From Styela clava (lineage: Eukaryota; Chordata; Ascidiacea; Stolidobranchia; Styelidae), in assembly GCF_964204865.1 (NCBI RefSeq), contig NC_135260.1, forward strand, positions 8,618,001 through 8,682,000: a stretch of 64,000 nucleotides of DNA, given 5' to 3'. Both the position numbers and the translations under genes were made by a program. Below the pieces are notes generated by a model that was not told the DNA's origin, ran no database searches, and saw nothing but the letters and a program-made list of their open reading frames with translations. How positions within the stretch are numbered: position 1 is the stretch's first letter; the number at the start of each line of letters is the position of its first letter. Below, piece by piece: positions 1-12,805 of the stretch.

Positions 1-514
1 GCTGATCGACGGTACGGTAAACCGTACTGTACTGCGAACAGACGTGTCCATATATTTGGGCGTAGCCCTCTTGTCTTCAATATTTTTGTACAAAGACACA
101 AATTACTGCTTCGTGACTGATTAATTGTATTATGAAAATACATCATAATTTGTTTATTTAGCCCCACTTGTGCTTCTGTTTTATATTGTACTGATTTTGT
201 GTATATTATAATAAAAATTTTCCCATCATTACATATTAAAAATGCATTATAAGTAGACAAATTTTTCAAATAATTGGTATCCTTGCTAACCCATTTTTAT
301 ATTGACACCGTCAAATATAAACTATAAAATGCGATTAATTTGCCATTATGTTGGTATTGTAATATTCAGTAATACCGTTTGTATAGTGTTTTTTATTTTA
401 TTTTTGAAAGATCAGTAGAAAAATTTACAGTTCCAGTGCACCGGGGGAATACCCCGGGTCGACAAGTCAGTGAAGATCCCTGTAGATCGCGTAATTCTGG
501 ACGTCGTTTGGTGA
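1..514. other. No gene seen; AT-rich flank
   Basis: This stretch holds no ORF with recognisable content. A short palindromic patch around 10-35 (acggtaaaccgt type) is the only structure. The last 100 bases lead into the left arm of the inverted 72-bp repeat array. Confidence 0.5.
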
Positions 515-1380
515 AGGAAGAAACGGATGAAGTGGCGGTAAAACGGAAGTTGAAGTGTTCCCAAAGGTGAAAAATTGAAAAACACTAAAAGGCTGAACAC
601 TAAAACGAAGAAGTGGAAGAAATTTCTTCCGAGGTGGCTGAAACCACTAAAAAGCTGAACAATAAAAGGAAGAAGTGGATGAAATTTCTTCCGACGAATA
701 ATGAGGTGGTTGAAGTCACTAATAAGCTGAACACTAAAAGAAAGAAGTGGATGAAATTTCTTCCGACGAATAATGAGGTGGTTGAAGCGGTTGAAGTCAC
801 TAAATAGATGAACACTAAAAGGAAGAAGTGGATGAAATTTTTCTACTACAGGTGGTGAGGTGGCTGAGGTCACTAAAAATGCTGAACACTAAAAGGAAGA
901 CGTGGATGAAATTTCTTCCGACGAATAATGAGATAGTTGAAGTCACTAAAAAGCTGAACACTGAAAGGAAGAAGTGGATGAAATTTCTTCCGACGGGTGA
1001 TGATGTGGTTGAAGTCACTAAAAAGCTGAACACCAAAAGGAAGAAGTGGATGAAATTTCACCCGACGGGTGTTGATGTGGTTGAAGTCACTAAAAAGCTG
1101 AACACTAAAAGGAAGAAGTGGATGAAATTTCTCCCGACGGGTGTTGATGTGGTTGAAGTCACTAAAAAGCTGAACAATAAAAGGAAGAAGTGGATGATAT
1201 TTCTTCCGACGGGTGGTGAGGTGGCCGAGGTCACTAAAAAGCTGAACACTAAAAGGAAGAAGTGGATGGAATTTCTTCCGACTGGTGTTGATCTGGTTGA
1301 AGTCACTAAAAAGCTGAAAACTAAAAAGACGAAGTGGATGAAATTTCTTCCGACGGATAGTGAAGAAAATTTAATATATT
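515..1380 (+). repeat. Left arm of inverted pair: tandem 72-bp repeat array
   Basis: About ten to eleven imperfect tandem units of 72 bp (24 codons) are seen. The unit reads ctgaacactaaaaggaagaa, then gtggatgaaatttcttccga, a variable 10-base patch, and ends gtcactaaaaag. The plus frame is open over 828-1382 and reads as a basic 24-residue repeat containing LNTKRKKWMKFLPT and VEVTKK. The outer edge (gaagaaacggatgaagtg, then a stretch ending gtgaaaaattgaaaaacact) recurs in inverse orientation at the outer edge of the 8300-9075 array, so the two arrays are arms of one inverted repeat. Single-base substitutions dominate over frame-changing indels. Whether the frame is translated is unknown: no start, splice or functional context supports a gene. 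Foldback-type transposon arms built of subrepeats are the closest known analogue. Confidence 0.85.
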
Positions 1381-2390
1381 AGTTTAATATTTATGAGACA
1401 ATGTCCTCGTGGATTCGTTTTATGTTAATTTTTATATGGTATTCTCAGTTCGAGCCTGGCGAATATTGAAGGCCATGACATTCTCGTTATATTGTTTTTA
1501 ATTTTGATGTAATGTGCAAGCAAATTGCTATATATATATACTCATTTCTAGCTGTTACTGCTGTATAATGGATTTGTTGCGCCACAATGGGTGGGTTACG
1601 GCGAGGCGTGTTTTGCAAATAGATATCTTGTTTTTCAAGACGCGTGAAGCTGATTTTGTTATCAAATCATTTTTTCCAATCAACAAACCTTGTAATTTAT
1701 AATATGTTTGTGGCCCACCTCAAAATGGCTCTGAGGCTTACCAGTGGGCCATGGCACATTGGTTAAGAACCAGTGGTCTAACAGGTCTTCAATTTGACTA
1801 ATACATCATTATTTCAAGTCTTCGTGCGTGAACTGCTTGCAAAATTTTAAAAACAGATATTAAGTTTAAGGAATGAAATACGGAATCAAAAATTAATTAT
1901 ATTCGGGCACAATACCACGGCAATCTATGCACATAGATGTGTGGTCAACTGCGCGATTGTTATTTATTTTTTTATTCCTATTTTCGTATATACAAAATAC
2001 AACGGCGATCCATGGACTTGAAAATGTGTGGTAAACTGCCCGATTATAATTAATTCTTGATTCATATTTTCGTATTTATAAAATAATAAAAGATATATAT
2101 GCGGACATTGAAGTGCACGAATATAATTAATTTTTCATTCGTGTTTACGTACTCACGAAAAAATTGTCGCAAATCAGAAATATAATTTATACTTCATCCC
2201 GCTTTTTGGCAAATAATTTGGATAATGGTTGGTATTCAAACTTTTTGGGATGGTTTTGTGTTGCGCAAAATGTTCAAATCCATGACCGATAGCACTATTT
2301 TGAATGCTTGCCGTATTAATTTAATTCTGATAACGTAACTCATGGTATATGAAAATATATAGCAGTAATCTGCAAACATGAAATGCATGG
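1381..2390. other. No gene seen; inner flank of the inverted-repeat region
   Basis: This is AT-rich sequence with no supportable coding region. Around 1700-1790 there is a fragment (gtggcccacc ... aagaaccagtggtc) that resembles the end of an hAT-type element, but no partner end was identified. Confidence 0.4.
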
Positions 2391-2394
2391 TAGA

Positions 2395-3465
2395 CAACAT
2401 GTTGTTGATGACAGCAATGACATTAAACAACATGATATTCAACTCTGACGTCACTCCATAAGACTACACGCGAAAGATTGTAGTTCATGATACGCTTCAA
2501 TGCACATAGTTATCGTCGCCTTTCGAGACCGTTTCCCGTTCGCTTTTGCTACTCGGCGCCTTCTTTACGTGTAGCATCTGCCTTTTTGCGCCTGTGACGA
2601 AAGAAAATATTCATTAAATCTAAGAAGTTTTGCTCACTTGGAAAGCTGGAATGGCAGACAAGCTAAGCAGAGTAATTCTGGACATCATAGACGTTTTTAT
2701 ATTATCAGAGAAGATTACAAACGAGATAGTGTAATGATTTGTGTGGAACATTTTGCAGATAATGACAAAATTCAAAGTTACTAGTTTTAATGTTTGTACT
2801 TAAACATTGAAGTTTTATTTAAAGATGGTTTCTTACAAAACAGCAAGACTGTTTATACTTCTCTTAACGGTGCTGTGATACAATTCCATAACACAAAGTT
2901 TGCACCCATCGAATTTGCTTTAGTAGGTGAGTTTATTAGACATATTGCATATTCATTTTATCGTAGTTAACATTGATGGTACATAATGCCTCGTAGATAT
3001 GTTTGTGTCTAAATTTAGGAATTTAGCTCATAGCCCACTAATTAATATTATCGTCTATGCAGGAGGTTGCAGGGCTAAATTCAACTTGCAGCCTTACCGA
3101 TCACCTGATGATGCTCATTTAGTTTGGCTCGAGCAAGTCTTCTTGAAAGACTTGTATGAATGGAAACAACCTATATCTTTTGCCTTCCTCCGATTTTAGA
3201 AGACAAATTTAATCTGAGGAATTTTGCATATAGTTCTCATTGATTGTTGGCTGTTTATATTTCCTATTAATTGTGAATTCTGATTATAACAAAAAGTTAA
3301 AAAAAATTTTACGTAATTTACTGGCACCTTTTTCTTGTCAATACTCCAAGCTGAGGTAATAAACAAGACAATACATTCATGTCACCTGGAAGCAAAATAT
3401 GCACACTAATTAAAAGTTTGACACATTGAGATAATACATCGCGACAGCAAATACAAGTCATACAA
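2395..3465. repeat. Dispersed 1-kb repeat, copy 1, with THAP-like remnant
   Basis: The segment is repeated in the same orientation at about 35600-36625 and shares most of its length, including the stretches cactccataagactaca, ctggcacctttttcttgtca and atgctcatttagtttggctc. Both copies contain a short open patch (here about 2670-2770) reading EDYKRDSVMICVEHFADNDK, which resembles the C-terminal half of a THAP zinc finger (C-x2-H followed by F). A possible C-x2-C lies upstream in another frame. The copies carry stops and frameshifts, so they are remnants. THAP domains occur in P-element-type transposases, which makes a decayed DNA transposon a reasonable inference. A related fragment lies inverted at 5690-5900. 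Confidence 0.6.
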
Positions 3466-4612
3466 TATGCCGCATCGCATTTTGGAAATTGTAAAAAGGG
3501 CCGCAAACAGTTTTTGATAATGTATACTTAAAAGATATTTTTAAGATAGTTTTAGTTTGTGACATATATTGTGATGCAATTAAACAGTTGGATTAAGTTC
3601 TATTATTTTCTCTAATTTCAAATGCAATTACATATTAATATTTGCATTCCACTATTATTGCAAGTTACTGTATTTATTACAAAAAAATCATAAAATTCTA
3701 TGAACAACCATCAAAATCATTTTTGAACAAGTTTTGGATAAGAAAAGAATGATACATACACTAAGAATGACTTAATCTAAATATATGGACCTAAAATTAA
3801 CAAAAATACTGTAGTATAAACTCAATGTTTACTCAATTACATTTGTCCTGACGTTTGACAACTTTTTTGTGTCACCAGCATACTAAGGCCAGGCTAAAAT
3901 GATTTTATAGTACCAACTCTTATAGTAACTAACGAGCTCACATGATCATGGGTTAATATGGATCTGCGAGAATGTTTAATTAATTCCAGTAATGCAAGAA
4001 AGCGTATAGATCAGTAAACAAACAAATGACAGATTTTTTTGACAAGAAATTTTGCGCCACATTGCGTGGCATTGAATTGCTTGAATTATTGGTGATATTG
4101 ATTTTTAGTAAACTAAGTCGTTGTATAATTATATTAATATACAAACACATGGAAATTTTCTGTTCGAAGTTGGTCTTTGAATTTGTCATATTGACTGCTA
4201 AGTTTATTGTGTTATTTCATTGTACTGATGGAAATATGACAAAACAAAAACAATGTGCTTCAGAATTTTGAAAAATGCAGAAATATTGTAACTCCCATTT
4301 TTCTTCGAAAATGCCACCTTCTTCATGTACTTTGCATTTAATTTATCCACTCAAATGTTTTATTCAAGTATTCTTTTGCTAGCTTGATGTGTATATTCTT
4401 AATTGGGTCAAAATGTGAACAAAAAAATAATAATTTTCCAAAACTACTTTCAGTAAATTTTTTTTTTGCGTGAATAATCAATTTCACTTCAAAAAATTGG
4501 AAAAATCTTTTACATTTGGATAAAAAAAACTTTTAAAAAACTATTACAATTATTGTTTAGCGTTCGAGGGCCGCATTGGAAGTTCTCTGGGGCCGCGATT
4601 TTGACATCCCTG
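3466..4612. mobile_element. hAT-like non-autonomous element, left end missing
   Basis: The segment matches about 46945-48095 along its length (for example ttgtgacatatattgtgatg and gcgttcgagggccgcattgg). Its right terminus ends in ttttgacatccctg, the inverse of the left terminus caggggtgtcaaac of the 46915 copy, which is the style of hAT ends. The left terminus is missing: the element starts abruptly at the junction with the 1-kb repeat. No transposase frame is present. Confidence 0.65.
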
Positions 4613-6485
4613 GTCTATATTGAAGTTGTCCAAAATATTGAATAGTATTTTATCATGAATCATGATTATACCCTTCCCTGAATTTCTTCTATAGTACTAC
4701 CAAAATTTTATGGAACCAATTCTAACATGGTGTAGTGAGTGACCCATAATCTACATTTCCAAAGCTGTTTTCAGTATGTCTGGCGTGTTTTGTGCCTTTT
4801 TACAAATAAGACCAATACACAACTCTACCGGAGGGTCAAATGTCTTTGCATGCCTCCATAGGTTGTTCTTCTATTGCAAACACTTATGGAGTACTCTAAT
4901 TGTATTTCTTGGAATCACACTGTCACTGATATTTCGCCAGACTTCTGATATCTCCCCGTCTGCTACAGTTGTCCTGTGAATGAATAATGGGAAATTGAGG
5001 TTAGACGAATAGTTGAAAGTTTTGCTCTATGTCGACTTAATTTCTTGATTGATATTCTCACTAGTTTTGCTATTGCCTCTTGTGCTACATGAATCTCACA
5101 ATGCTTGTACAGATTTGTCCACAACATTCACATCTGAAGAAAGAAAGGAGATTTATTAATTTTCGTCAAGAATATTTAAAGCAGTCTATATGATTTAAAA
5201 TGGAAAAGTTAATAAATCCAATATCTCATGTTAAATGTAAAAAATGTTTTACTTAATTTGGTATATAAACCAACTAATGAAGGGGTTTAGTCCGAAAATT
5301 ACAGGCATTCGTGGCTTCATATACTTGAGAGATCATACTATACAATATAGACCGGTATGGGTGAAATGTTAGGTGAACTTGTTAACCCTTTGAATCAATA
5401 CGCAAATAAAAGTGATTGAGCAATAGTATGTTACGCAATGCGTATATATCCCCATTAGTTAGAAAAATCTAAATGGAGGTACATGAACTATTTGAAACCA
5501 TAAGTGGTAAGTAAATATGCAATTTCGGCAAATGGGCAACTACGTACCGTACTGAATTAATAACTTTGTAGTATTTTTGAAAAAGCTGGCTTTCCCACAT
5601 GCACTTAATAGTGCGATGCCCGGGTGTGATATACAACAATAGTATTTATCTTACCTTTTTCCGATTTCTTTTTAACTCAACTTTCCAAAATATCATTAAA
5701 ATCGACAACAACTGTCAAAGCAGGCACGAACACCATTCGTGCTATGCCTTGAAAACAGCACACATCCGCTCGTTCTCGTCTCGTCAAGTATGTGCATTGG
5801 AGCGTGTTATCGAATACGATCTTCGGCCAAAAATGCCGGAGTTGCGCATCATGTTGTTTAATGTCATTGATGACAGTTATTCCATTGTTTATTGTATGCA
5901 AATTCCTTCATATAGGCTACTATAAATAAGCCTCAATTACTTTATTTTATTTTCGAATGTATTCGAAATAGTGAACTATTCGGTATTGACCAACCATCCC
6001 CTTAGGACTGAAGCAATTTGATGCAACTCAATTGTGAAAATAAGCGCAGGAAACAATTCTATTGTATCATCTTAAACAGTGCTGCAACAGTAACAGCATT
6101 GGTTCCCGCAGTCCCACCCCAGAATATGTGACTGTGGTATTTCACTTATTGTTATATGAAATTAAGGCTGGACTCATTACAGATTTTTTATCTCTAAAAT
6201 ATTAGTACAATAATTTGTGACTCTGGGTTATACATGAAGGAAAACTTTGTACACACAGACCTTTGTCATCTCTGTGATATATGGGCTCATTATTGCGATA
6301 GAGCTTGCTAAACAAGGAGATACCGAGCATATATTCAGGCTAGCAGCATAGTGTAATAAGACAAGGCATTTTAATTGCATCGGGATAACTATAAATAAGA
6401 AATGCTTTCAGGAATTGGCTCGAACACAAAAAAGTAATTAAACCATTTAAAATAAACCTCCAACCGAAAACGATTAGGAGAAAAT
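4613..6485. other. No gene seen; one inverted repeat fragment
   Basis: No coding region can be supported. Positions 5690-5900 read on the minus strand as a diverged piece of the 1-kb dispersed repeat (shared blocks: atgacattaaacaacatgat and ccaatgcacata). The remainder is AT-rich unique sequence. Confidence 0.45.
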
Positions 6486-7463
6486 AGGGGAAGGTGGGGT
6501 ACGTTGGGACATGGGGCACAGTGGAAAATCAGCTATCACACTGATACTATATCCGCGATCCTGTCCGCGGCTCGATGTTCCAATCCGCCCTTCGGTGAGT
6601 TACAACGTCCCCGCGAACGGACAACGGACGGGTAGAGCGGCGCAAGCTATGGGGTGAAATTGATTTTGGGAGGTTGAAAAAAAAATTTCACCGTTCCAGT
6701 TTTTTCTTTTTTTTAGTTTAGCCTTTCCAACGAGACAAACCATCGTCTGATATTCTTTAGCGTCAGTCCACTGTAAAATATTCCTAACGTTAGCGATTGG
6801 CTGTGCCTTCCGAATTTTGCCGTGGGATGGTCTGAAAGTATTTGTTTCCTATGGGGAACAATGGACCGGGGTTCAGTGGGACATGCTCTACAGGGCACAA
6901 TTCGACAGTGTTTGATACAATAAGTGCTTAGAGACTTAGAGATGCGTTATATTTTGTGTAATATAATGGTTTCTTTCGACCCATGGCCCAATATGGAATA
7001 TATTCGAGAATCAATAATGTTTCCAGATTTAGATTCGAGGAAGGAAATAATCAAATTTTTTTGCAAAATGTTTTGTCAAAATATCTGAACTATTTCAGTT
7101 GAACATTGATTTTAAAAATATTAAATCTTTAAATTCGAAGTCTCCCCGTACTTTAGACGATTATGCTGATTAATTGCTTATTTTTAAGGGCATACTTCGT
7201 TGAATTTTGACAGACTGACCCATTGTGCCCCAGGGTCTGTCCGATTGTGCCCCACAAGTGGGGTAGAGTGGGACACTTGACAGACGTTTTTCAAAGCATT
7301 TTGGTAGTAAGATGTGTGTCGCAAGGGAATTTCTTTGTTGCTGAATAAAAACTACATTTACCCCTCTATGCATTAGTCCCGCAAACTTAAGAGAATATGC
7401 AGAATTAACGGCTCAAAATATGCAAAAGAAAAAAAGTGTCCCAACCTTCCCCACTTTCCCCTA
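6486..7463. mobile_element. TIR element of about 980 bp, ends TAGGGGAARGTGGGG
   Basis: The left end taggggaaggtggggtacgt and the inverse of the right end (taggggaaagtggggaaggt) are near-identical and continue into gttgggac. Internal stretches repeat the same G-rich theme (gtgccccacaagtggggtag, cagtgggacatg). No ORF of transposase size is present, so it would be a non-autonomous copy. The superfamily is not assigned. Confidence 0.65.
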
Positions 7464-8299
7464 CTACATTTTATTTATGATTACTGCTGCAAGAAGTGTT
7501 CTACCACGTGTTCCCTCATTTCGTTTACCGCCACTCAAATGGAGGTACAACAAATGGGAATAAAATAGCATAAATATAAATGTCAGGATAAAAAAAACAT
7601 GATCGTCAATTAACATGCCCGGCGAATGAACTTGTTCAGTAATAGTTCTCTTCAAATATATACGCGAAATATCTCACTCTCAACGGAGTTTAAATTAAAT
7701 TTCAACCAAAATTAAATGTTTTCTAGAAGTCGATATCTGATCGTTTATCAATTCATGTCAAGGCGTACCATAACTTAGTCGCAGAGAAGGTGTGCTGTTG
7801 CAAATTATTAACAAAATTGCAACGAAATTTCGGGTATACGATCCATTTAAATTTGCGTGTGATAGAAACTTAGGTCATTCAGTGGAAAACTCAACTGACA
7901 GATTGAAGGAAATTAATTACCCACACAGCACGTCAGCATCTCGAGTGATGATCAGGGTGTGTTGCGCTGAACTTGAAAATGAACGAAGGCAGATCAATAG
8001 AAGTAAATAACGAAAAATTCATTTACATTCCCGTCTGGCAATTGGTGTTATTTGGAGTGTTTGTTCTTCTTCGCTAAACGGCTCTCTTTCTTTCGAATCG
8101 CGTAAATCGGATTCGAAATGAATTGCGATTTGAATCGATTCAATTCATAAATCTAAAAGTGGCATGCCTACTCATCAGTCCGCTTTCAGGGTCTTCATCC
8201 AATCTCACTTCCGTCGGGATATGTTTAGGCTATTTAACTCTCCTAATGTTCGGTATTTTAGTGACTTCAATCTCCTCAAAATCGATAGGACAAAATATC
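7464..8299. other. No gene seen
   Basis: Short ORFs here show no domain-like content and no convincing splice context. The stretch leads into the right inverted 72-bp array. Confidence 0.4.
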
Positions 8300-9075
8300 A
8301 TCTACCGTACTTCTTCCGTTTAGTGTTTGGCTTTTTAGTGACCTCAGCCACCTCACCATCTGTCGAAAAAAATTTCATCCACTTCTTCCTTTTAGTGTTC
8401 AGCTTTTTAGTGACTTCAACCACTTCATTATTCGTCGAAAGAAATTTCATCCACTTCTTCCTTTTAGTGTTCAGCTTTTTAGTGACTTCAACCACCTCAT
8501 TATTCGTCGAAAGAAATTTCATCCACTTTTTCCTTTTAGTGTTCATGTTTTTAGTGACTTCAACCATCTCATTATTCGTCGGAAAAAATTTCATCCACTT
8601 CTTCTTTTTAGTGTTCATCTTGTTAGTGACTTCAACCACCTCATTATTCGTCGGAAGAGTCGTTGGTCGGAAGAAATGTCATCCACTTCTTCCTTTTAGT
8701 GTTCAGCTTTTTCGTAACTTCAACCACCTCATTATTCGTCGGAAGAAATTTCAACCATTTCTTCTTTTAGTGTTCAGCTTTTTAGTAACTTCAACCACCT
8801 CATTATTCGTCGGAGGAAATTTCAACCACCTCTTCCTTTCAGTATTCATCTTTTTAGTGACTTCAACCGCCTCATTATCCGTCGGAAGAAATTTCATCCG
8901 CTTCTTCCTTTTAGTGTTCAGCTTTTTAGTGACTTCAGACACCTCACCACCCGTCGGAAGAAATTTCATCCACTTCCTTCTTTTAGTGTTCAGCCTTTTA
9001 GTGTTTTTCAATTTTTCACCTTTGGGAACATCTCAACTTCCGTTTTTCCTTCACCTCATCCGTTTCTTCTTTCAG
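8300..9075 (-). repeat. Right arm of inverted pair: tandem 72-bp repeat array
   Basis: About nine units of the same 72-bp repeat as 515-1380 lie here, reverse-complemented. On the minus strand the frames 8298-8639 and 8751-9011 are open and again give the NTKRKKWMKFLPT-type 24-residue repeat. The plus strand is also open over 8164-9099 because the unit lacks stops on both strands, so openness alone is not proof of coding. The outer edge (9000-9075) mirrors 515-600 of the left arm, including the gtgaaaaattgaaaaacact block. A third, degenerate piece lies just outside at 9201-9320 in the orientation of the left arm. Confidence 0.85.
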
Positions 9076-9200
9076 CCTTTTAGTGTTGTCCGTTTGTGAC
9101 TTCTCGCCTTACGCCTGTTTTGTGCTGTTGTAACATGTATGTGTGTACGGTATGTTTATTCGTCTCGTGTCAAAGACGCCATTAAATCAGGTAATGAGGT

Positions 9201-9320
9201 GTTCCCAAAAAGGAAAAATTGAAAAACACTTAGTCTAAATGCTGATGAAATTTGCTTTCGACAGATGGTGAGGTGATTGAAGTCATTAAAAACTGAAAAA
9301 GCTGATAATGATGAAATAAA
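9201..9320 (+). repeat. Degenerate fragment of the 72-bp repeat edge
   Basis: The blocks gaggtgttcccaaaaagg, aaaaattgaaaaacact and gatggtgaggtgattgaagt match the outer edge and unit of the left arm, with several changes. It lies about 125 bases outside the right arm in the opposite orientation to it. Confidence 0.6.
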
Positions 9321-9792
9321 AATTTAGGTGTTTCACTCCAGACTCACCTGCCTGTTGCTCACATACCGTACGTAGTCTATGTCTAAAGATGTTTTAGCAT
9401 CAGCTTACACCAGATAGAATGCTAATAATAATTACCGGTACCAGATACCGGTAATATTTCCAGATTGTGAATTGCCTTGAACTTGCAAAACCTTATTTCT
9501 GATTCGTTTTCTTCGCTATTGTGTAGCAGGTTAAGCTAAGTTTGTCAGTACAGAAGTACCGGTTTTTAATAATACTTTAATAGCAATAGCGGGCAGTACC
9601 GTAAGTTTCATATTTGGAAAGGTCCCCCAGAATAAATATAAGTACGGAGGTAAGTATGTACCGGTACCGGTGCATTGTGCATATACAGATATATGTTATC
9701 GAATATCTTACGTATGTCTTCTGCTTTTACATCAGTACAGCGGTATTATCAGCAATCCGGCTCAGGTTCTGGGGTTCCTTACAGTACATCCA

Positions 9793-10650
9793 GACATCTG
9801 GGTTGGCAACTTTTTGTCGCTCACAGGCCGAAATTAGGGGTTGCAAGTGTTGGCGGGCCGCACATATTTTTAGAGAGTTGAAAACTGAACAGATGGCCGA
9901 TGAATCACAATTTTATTACACATATCAGAGATTTAAATTTTGAGCAGCGTGGGAAGACTGCAGTGACTTGTGAACTCAACCAAGTCATCTTACTTGGGGA
10001 AAAAAATTACAAATGACATTTGATATGACATCTTATGTTGCATCATGCTTGATACATTTTCAACATCACTGAATAGGAAACATTTTCTAAATGGAACACT
10101 GGATGAAGCCAAGAGTAAAATATTCTATAAATGAACCACTAATCCGAGTTCTCAGCTTGTTCTCTGTAATGCTATTTTCGAAAATGATGGTTCGCATGCG
10201 TCAGTATTTTCATACATTGATGTGAATTTTTTCGCATGGTATGTCAAATTAAGATAGAGTTTTTCTCCAGGAATATATTTTTTATAAAAATAAAGCAATG
10301 ATACATCTCTTGAATTGATTATAGATTATTTCCGCCTTGCATTACATCTCAAAAAATTCCATTCGAATATTGAACCCTTTGCACTTAACATCATATTTTT
10401 CTGCGTTTGTTGCCATTTCTCTAACTATAATTAAATTATAGGCTCATTAACTGAGTAATTGCAGAATTGTGAATTATATACTTGTTGGGTTATAAAATAA
10501 TTTATTCTACACATGTCTCACAATAAATTCTGGTACGTAAAGAATATAACCGTTAAAACAGCCATTTTGTTACTATAATTCAGTGAAGCGTAGCGGGCCA
10601 GATTATTTCACTCAGCGGGCCAGAACTGGCCGAAAGACCCTTGCCAAATT
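9793..10650. mobile_element. Possible hAT-like non-autonomous element
   Basis: The left edge gggttggcaactttttgtcg with caggccg, and the inverse of the right edge (tttggcaagggtctttcggc, then cagttctggcccg), have the look of hAT ends with a GGCC-rich subterminal zone. Target duplications were not resolved and no transposase is seen. Confidence 0.4.
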
Positions 10651-10696
10651 CTAAAATGTCAATTTATTGAATGACATACTGGTATTTGAATCTTGA

Positions 10697-10866
10697 GTGT
10701 CGAGTGTCGCTGTCCCAGCTTTGGCAGGTCCTCCCCGACTTACGGTACCTTCCCCAGTAAATCTGTGTATTTACCATTTTCTCGTAATTTGTGTTTGATT
10801 GGTTATTTCCTTACTGGTTGGAAACAATAAAGTTTCCTCAAAAGTTACCCCTCAAAAACGAAAAAA
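10697..10866 (+). repeat. Retroposon 3'-tail family, copy 1
   Basis: The order of blocks gtgtcgctg, ccagctttgg, cttccccagtaaatct, ttactggttggaaa and caataaag is shared with 22738-22858 (+) and 45178-45315 (-). The conserved AATAAA-bearing end and the variable start suggest 3' ends of a LINE/SINE family. Confidence 0.55.
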
Positions 10867-11426
10867 ATAGCGATTCTCTAAAAAATTTACAAGAGTGCCT
10901 CAGTTTTTCCGAAGAAGTGCGCTGATAGTGAACACTGGTGGCATATTTATTACATTCCTTTGTGGTAAATATTCAAAAAAACTAAAAGTTGACTACATAT
11001 AGTACGATTAGTTGGGCTTGGCTAGAGGGTTGACTGTGGGTTCGTCGCTGTTTGCTGGCTTGTCGTTTGTCATTACTGTACAAGAGGTTATTGATAGCAT
11101 AAATTATTGTTTCTTCAGTTGACTTTTCTTTATCTTATGCCAAAGTAGTGTCACCAAAATCTGTTTTTTTCACTGTTTCAAGAATAGTTTCTTTTGTATA
11201 TATATATTTATACTCTACTAGCTAAGCGTTTCCCAACTGGGGAGGAGAGGAAATCTTCTCTTGAAGTAATTTTTTGGGGCGGAAAAAAAATAGAGAAATA
11301 TTACTTTGAACTGTGTGTAGTTTTACTAATATTATTTACTTATTTAGCATTAGGTGATACTTATTTACACATAGTATTTTCTATATAATCTATGCGACAA
11401 AATTACAGGGTACTGGTTGTTTAAAA

Positions 11427-11673
11427 CAGGATTTACCAAACTTTTTGGCCCCGGGCCCCTGTTTGTGAATCTTATTTTTCACATACCCGTATCCTATGCC
11501 GAATATTTGTGCCCAACCAACTAGGGAGGATAATGTTTCATTTATAACACAATACATTTAAAACTTTAATTGCCTTTTCTGACAGCAATAAATATTTTTC
11601 CGTAATGCTGAAACAAAGAGATGCTTTGATTGGAATCAGTCTTATCCGCAGTCCCCAGTTTGGGAAAACCCTG
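11427..11673. mobile_element. hAT MITE, 247 bp, perfect 8-bp target duplication
   Basis: The left end caggatttaccaaacttttt and the inverse of the right end (cagggttttcccaaactggg) are terminal inverted repeats. They are flanked on both sides by GTTTAAAA (11419-11426 and 11674-11681), the 8-bp duplication expected for hAT. Confidence 0.85.
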
Positions 11674-12805
11674 GTTTAAAACAATAGCCAAAGGTCACTG
11701 TATTAGATAGAAGTGGTTCTATGGCAATTCGGACCATTATAATGTACAGAGTGCTTTACCTAGTTTCTCATTTTAATTTATGGTAGCTTTTAAACTCAAA
11801 TAATCATTACTAATATTCTTCATAAATTCTTCTTTTATAATTTTTCATCATTATATAGAATAGTATTATATTTTATCAAGTTATGAGTTTTTCAGTCTTT
11901 GAAATGTTTGATAGCTTGAATTATTCCTGATCATTTTATAGTTGGCTGTGATAGTTGATTTACCTATATCCATGTTAGATGTAATATCTTGTATTCTTAT
12001 GTTCTTATCTGTCTATTTTCTAGTTTGATTTTCAACTTTTTGGATTTTTTATAATTGTTATTTTTTGTCAATCTTCTGAATTTAAAATTAATATCTTCAT
12101 CTTTTTGCCTGTGAATATTTTTTGATTTACGGTATTCAACAAAATCAGAATTGTTCTCCATTCTTTCAGAATGGAAGCCTCGACAGGGACTTCCAATTAT
12201 TAAATATTTGATTTGATTGCCATCCACAAAGATGCCTTCTATTGCAATAATCTTTTTGATTAGTTCAGAAATAAATTACAACAATTTACGGTAATTATGA
12301 AAGTGCAAGCATACTGAGAATGAGAATACAAGTGTACAGGCAGTACAGCTTTATTCGGAATCACGACAGGAAATATAATTCCCTGAGATCAGTACACTAA
12401 ATTTAATTTTAGTTTGGTTTTTGAGTTCTCATTACAATTAATTCATCTTTTCCATTTAAGACTTAATAATAATTGTGTATCTGTATGGTTTTAGATTTAT
12501 TTCTTAAGCACCCATTGAAATAGAGATGTGGTCGCCTGATCTCGCCCACACACAGTTTATTAATATTGACTTTGTAGTACCTGTATTTGTTCTCTTGCAT
12601 TTTACTTCATATATTTAATATTTCATGATGTTTTGAAAAAGAAATGATTAATAGTCCTAATGTTGTGACTTTTCTATTTTTTATTAATTACTGATTAATT
12701 ATTACTAATATAATCTCAACATGAAAATGAAATTCAGTCTGATGAATTGGCCAGCAAGAATCTCTTCTAGTCTTGTTGGAGATTGTTTTGAAAGACATAA
12801 AAGAA
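11674..12805. other. No gene seen; upstream region of the TNFR-like gene
   Basis: This AT-rich sequence precedes the proposed first coding exon at 12806. The promoter and any 5' untranslated exon must lie here or further upstream, but no specific element could be recognised. Confidence 0.4.

Noticed and set aside
412-873. Minus-strand frames over the left 72-bp array
   Set aside because: Same reason: they are shadows of the repeat unit, not independent genes.
8164-9099. A 311-residue plus-strand frame rich in FLVTSTTS and FIHFFLL
   Set aside because: It is the opposite-strand reading of the 72-bp repeat array, which lacks stops on both strands; no start or splice context supports it.
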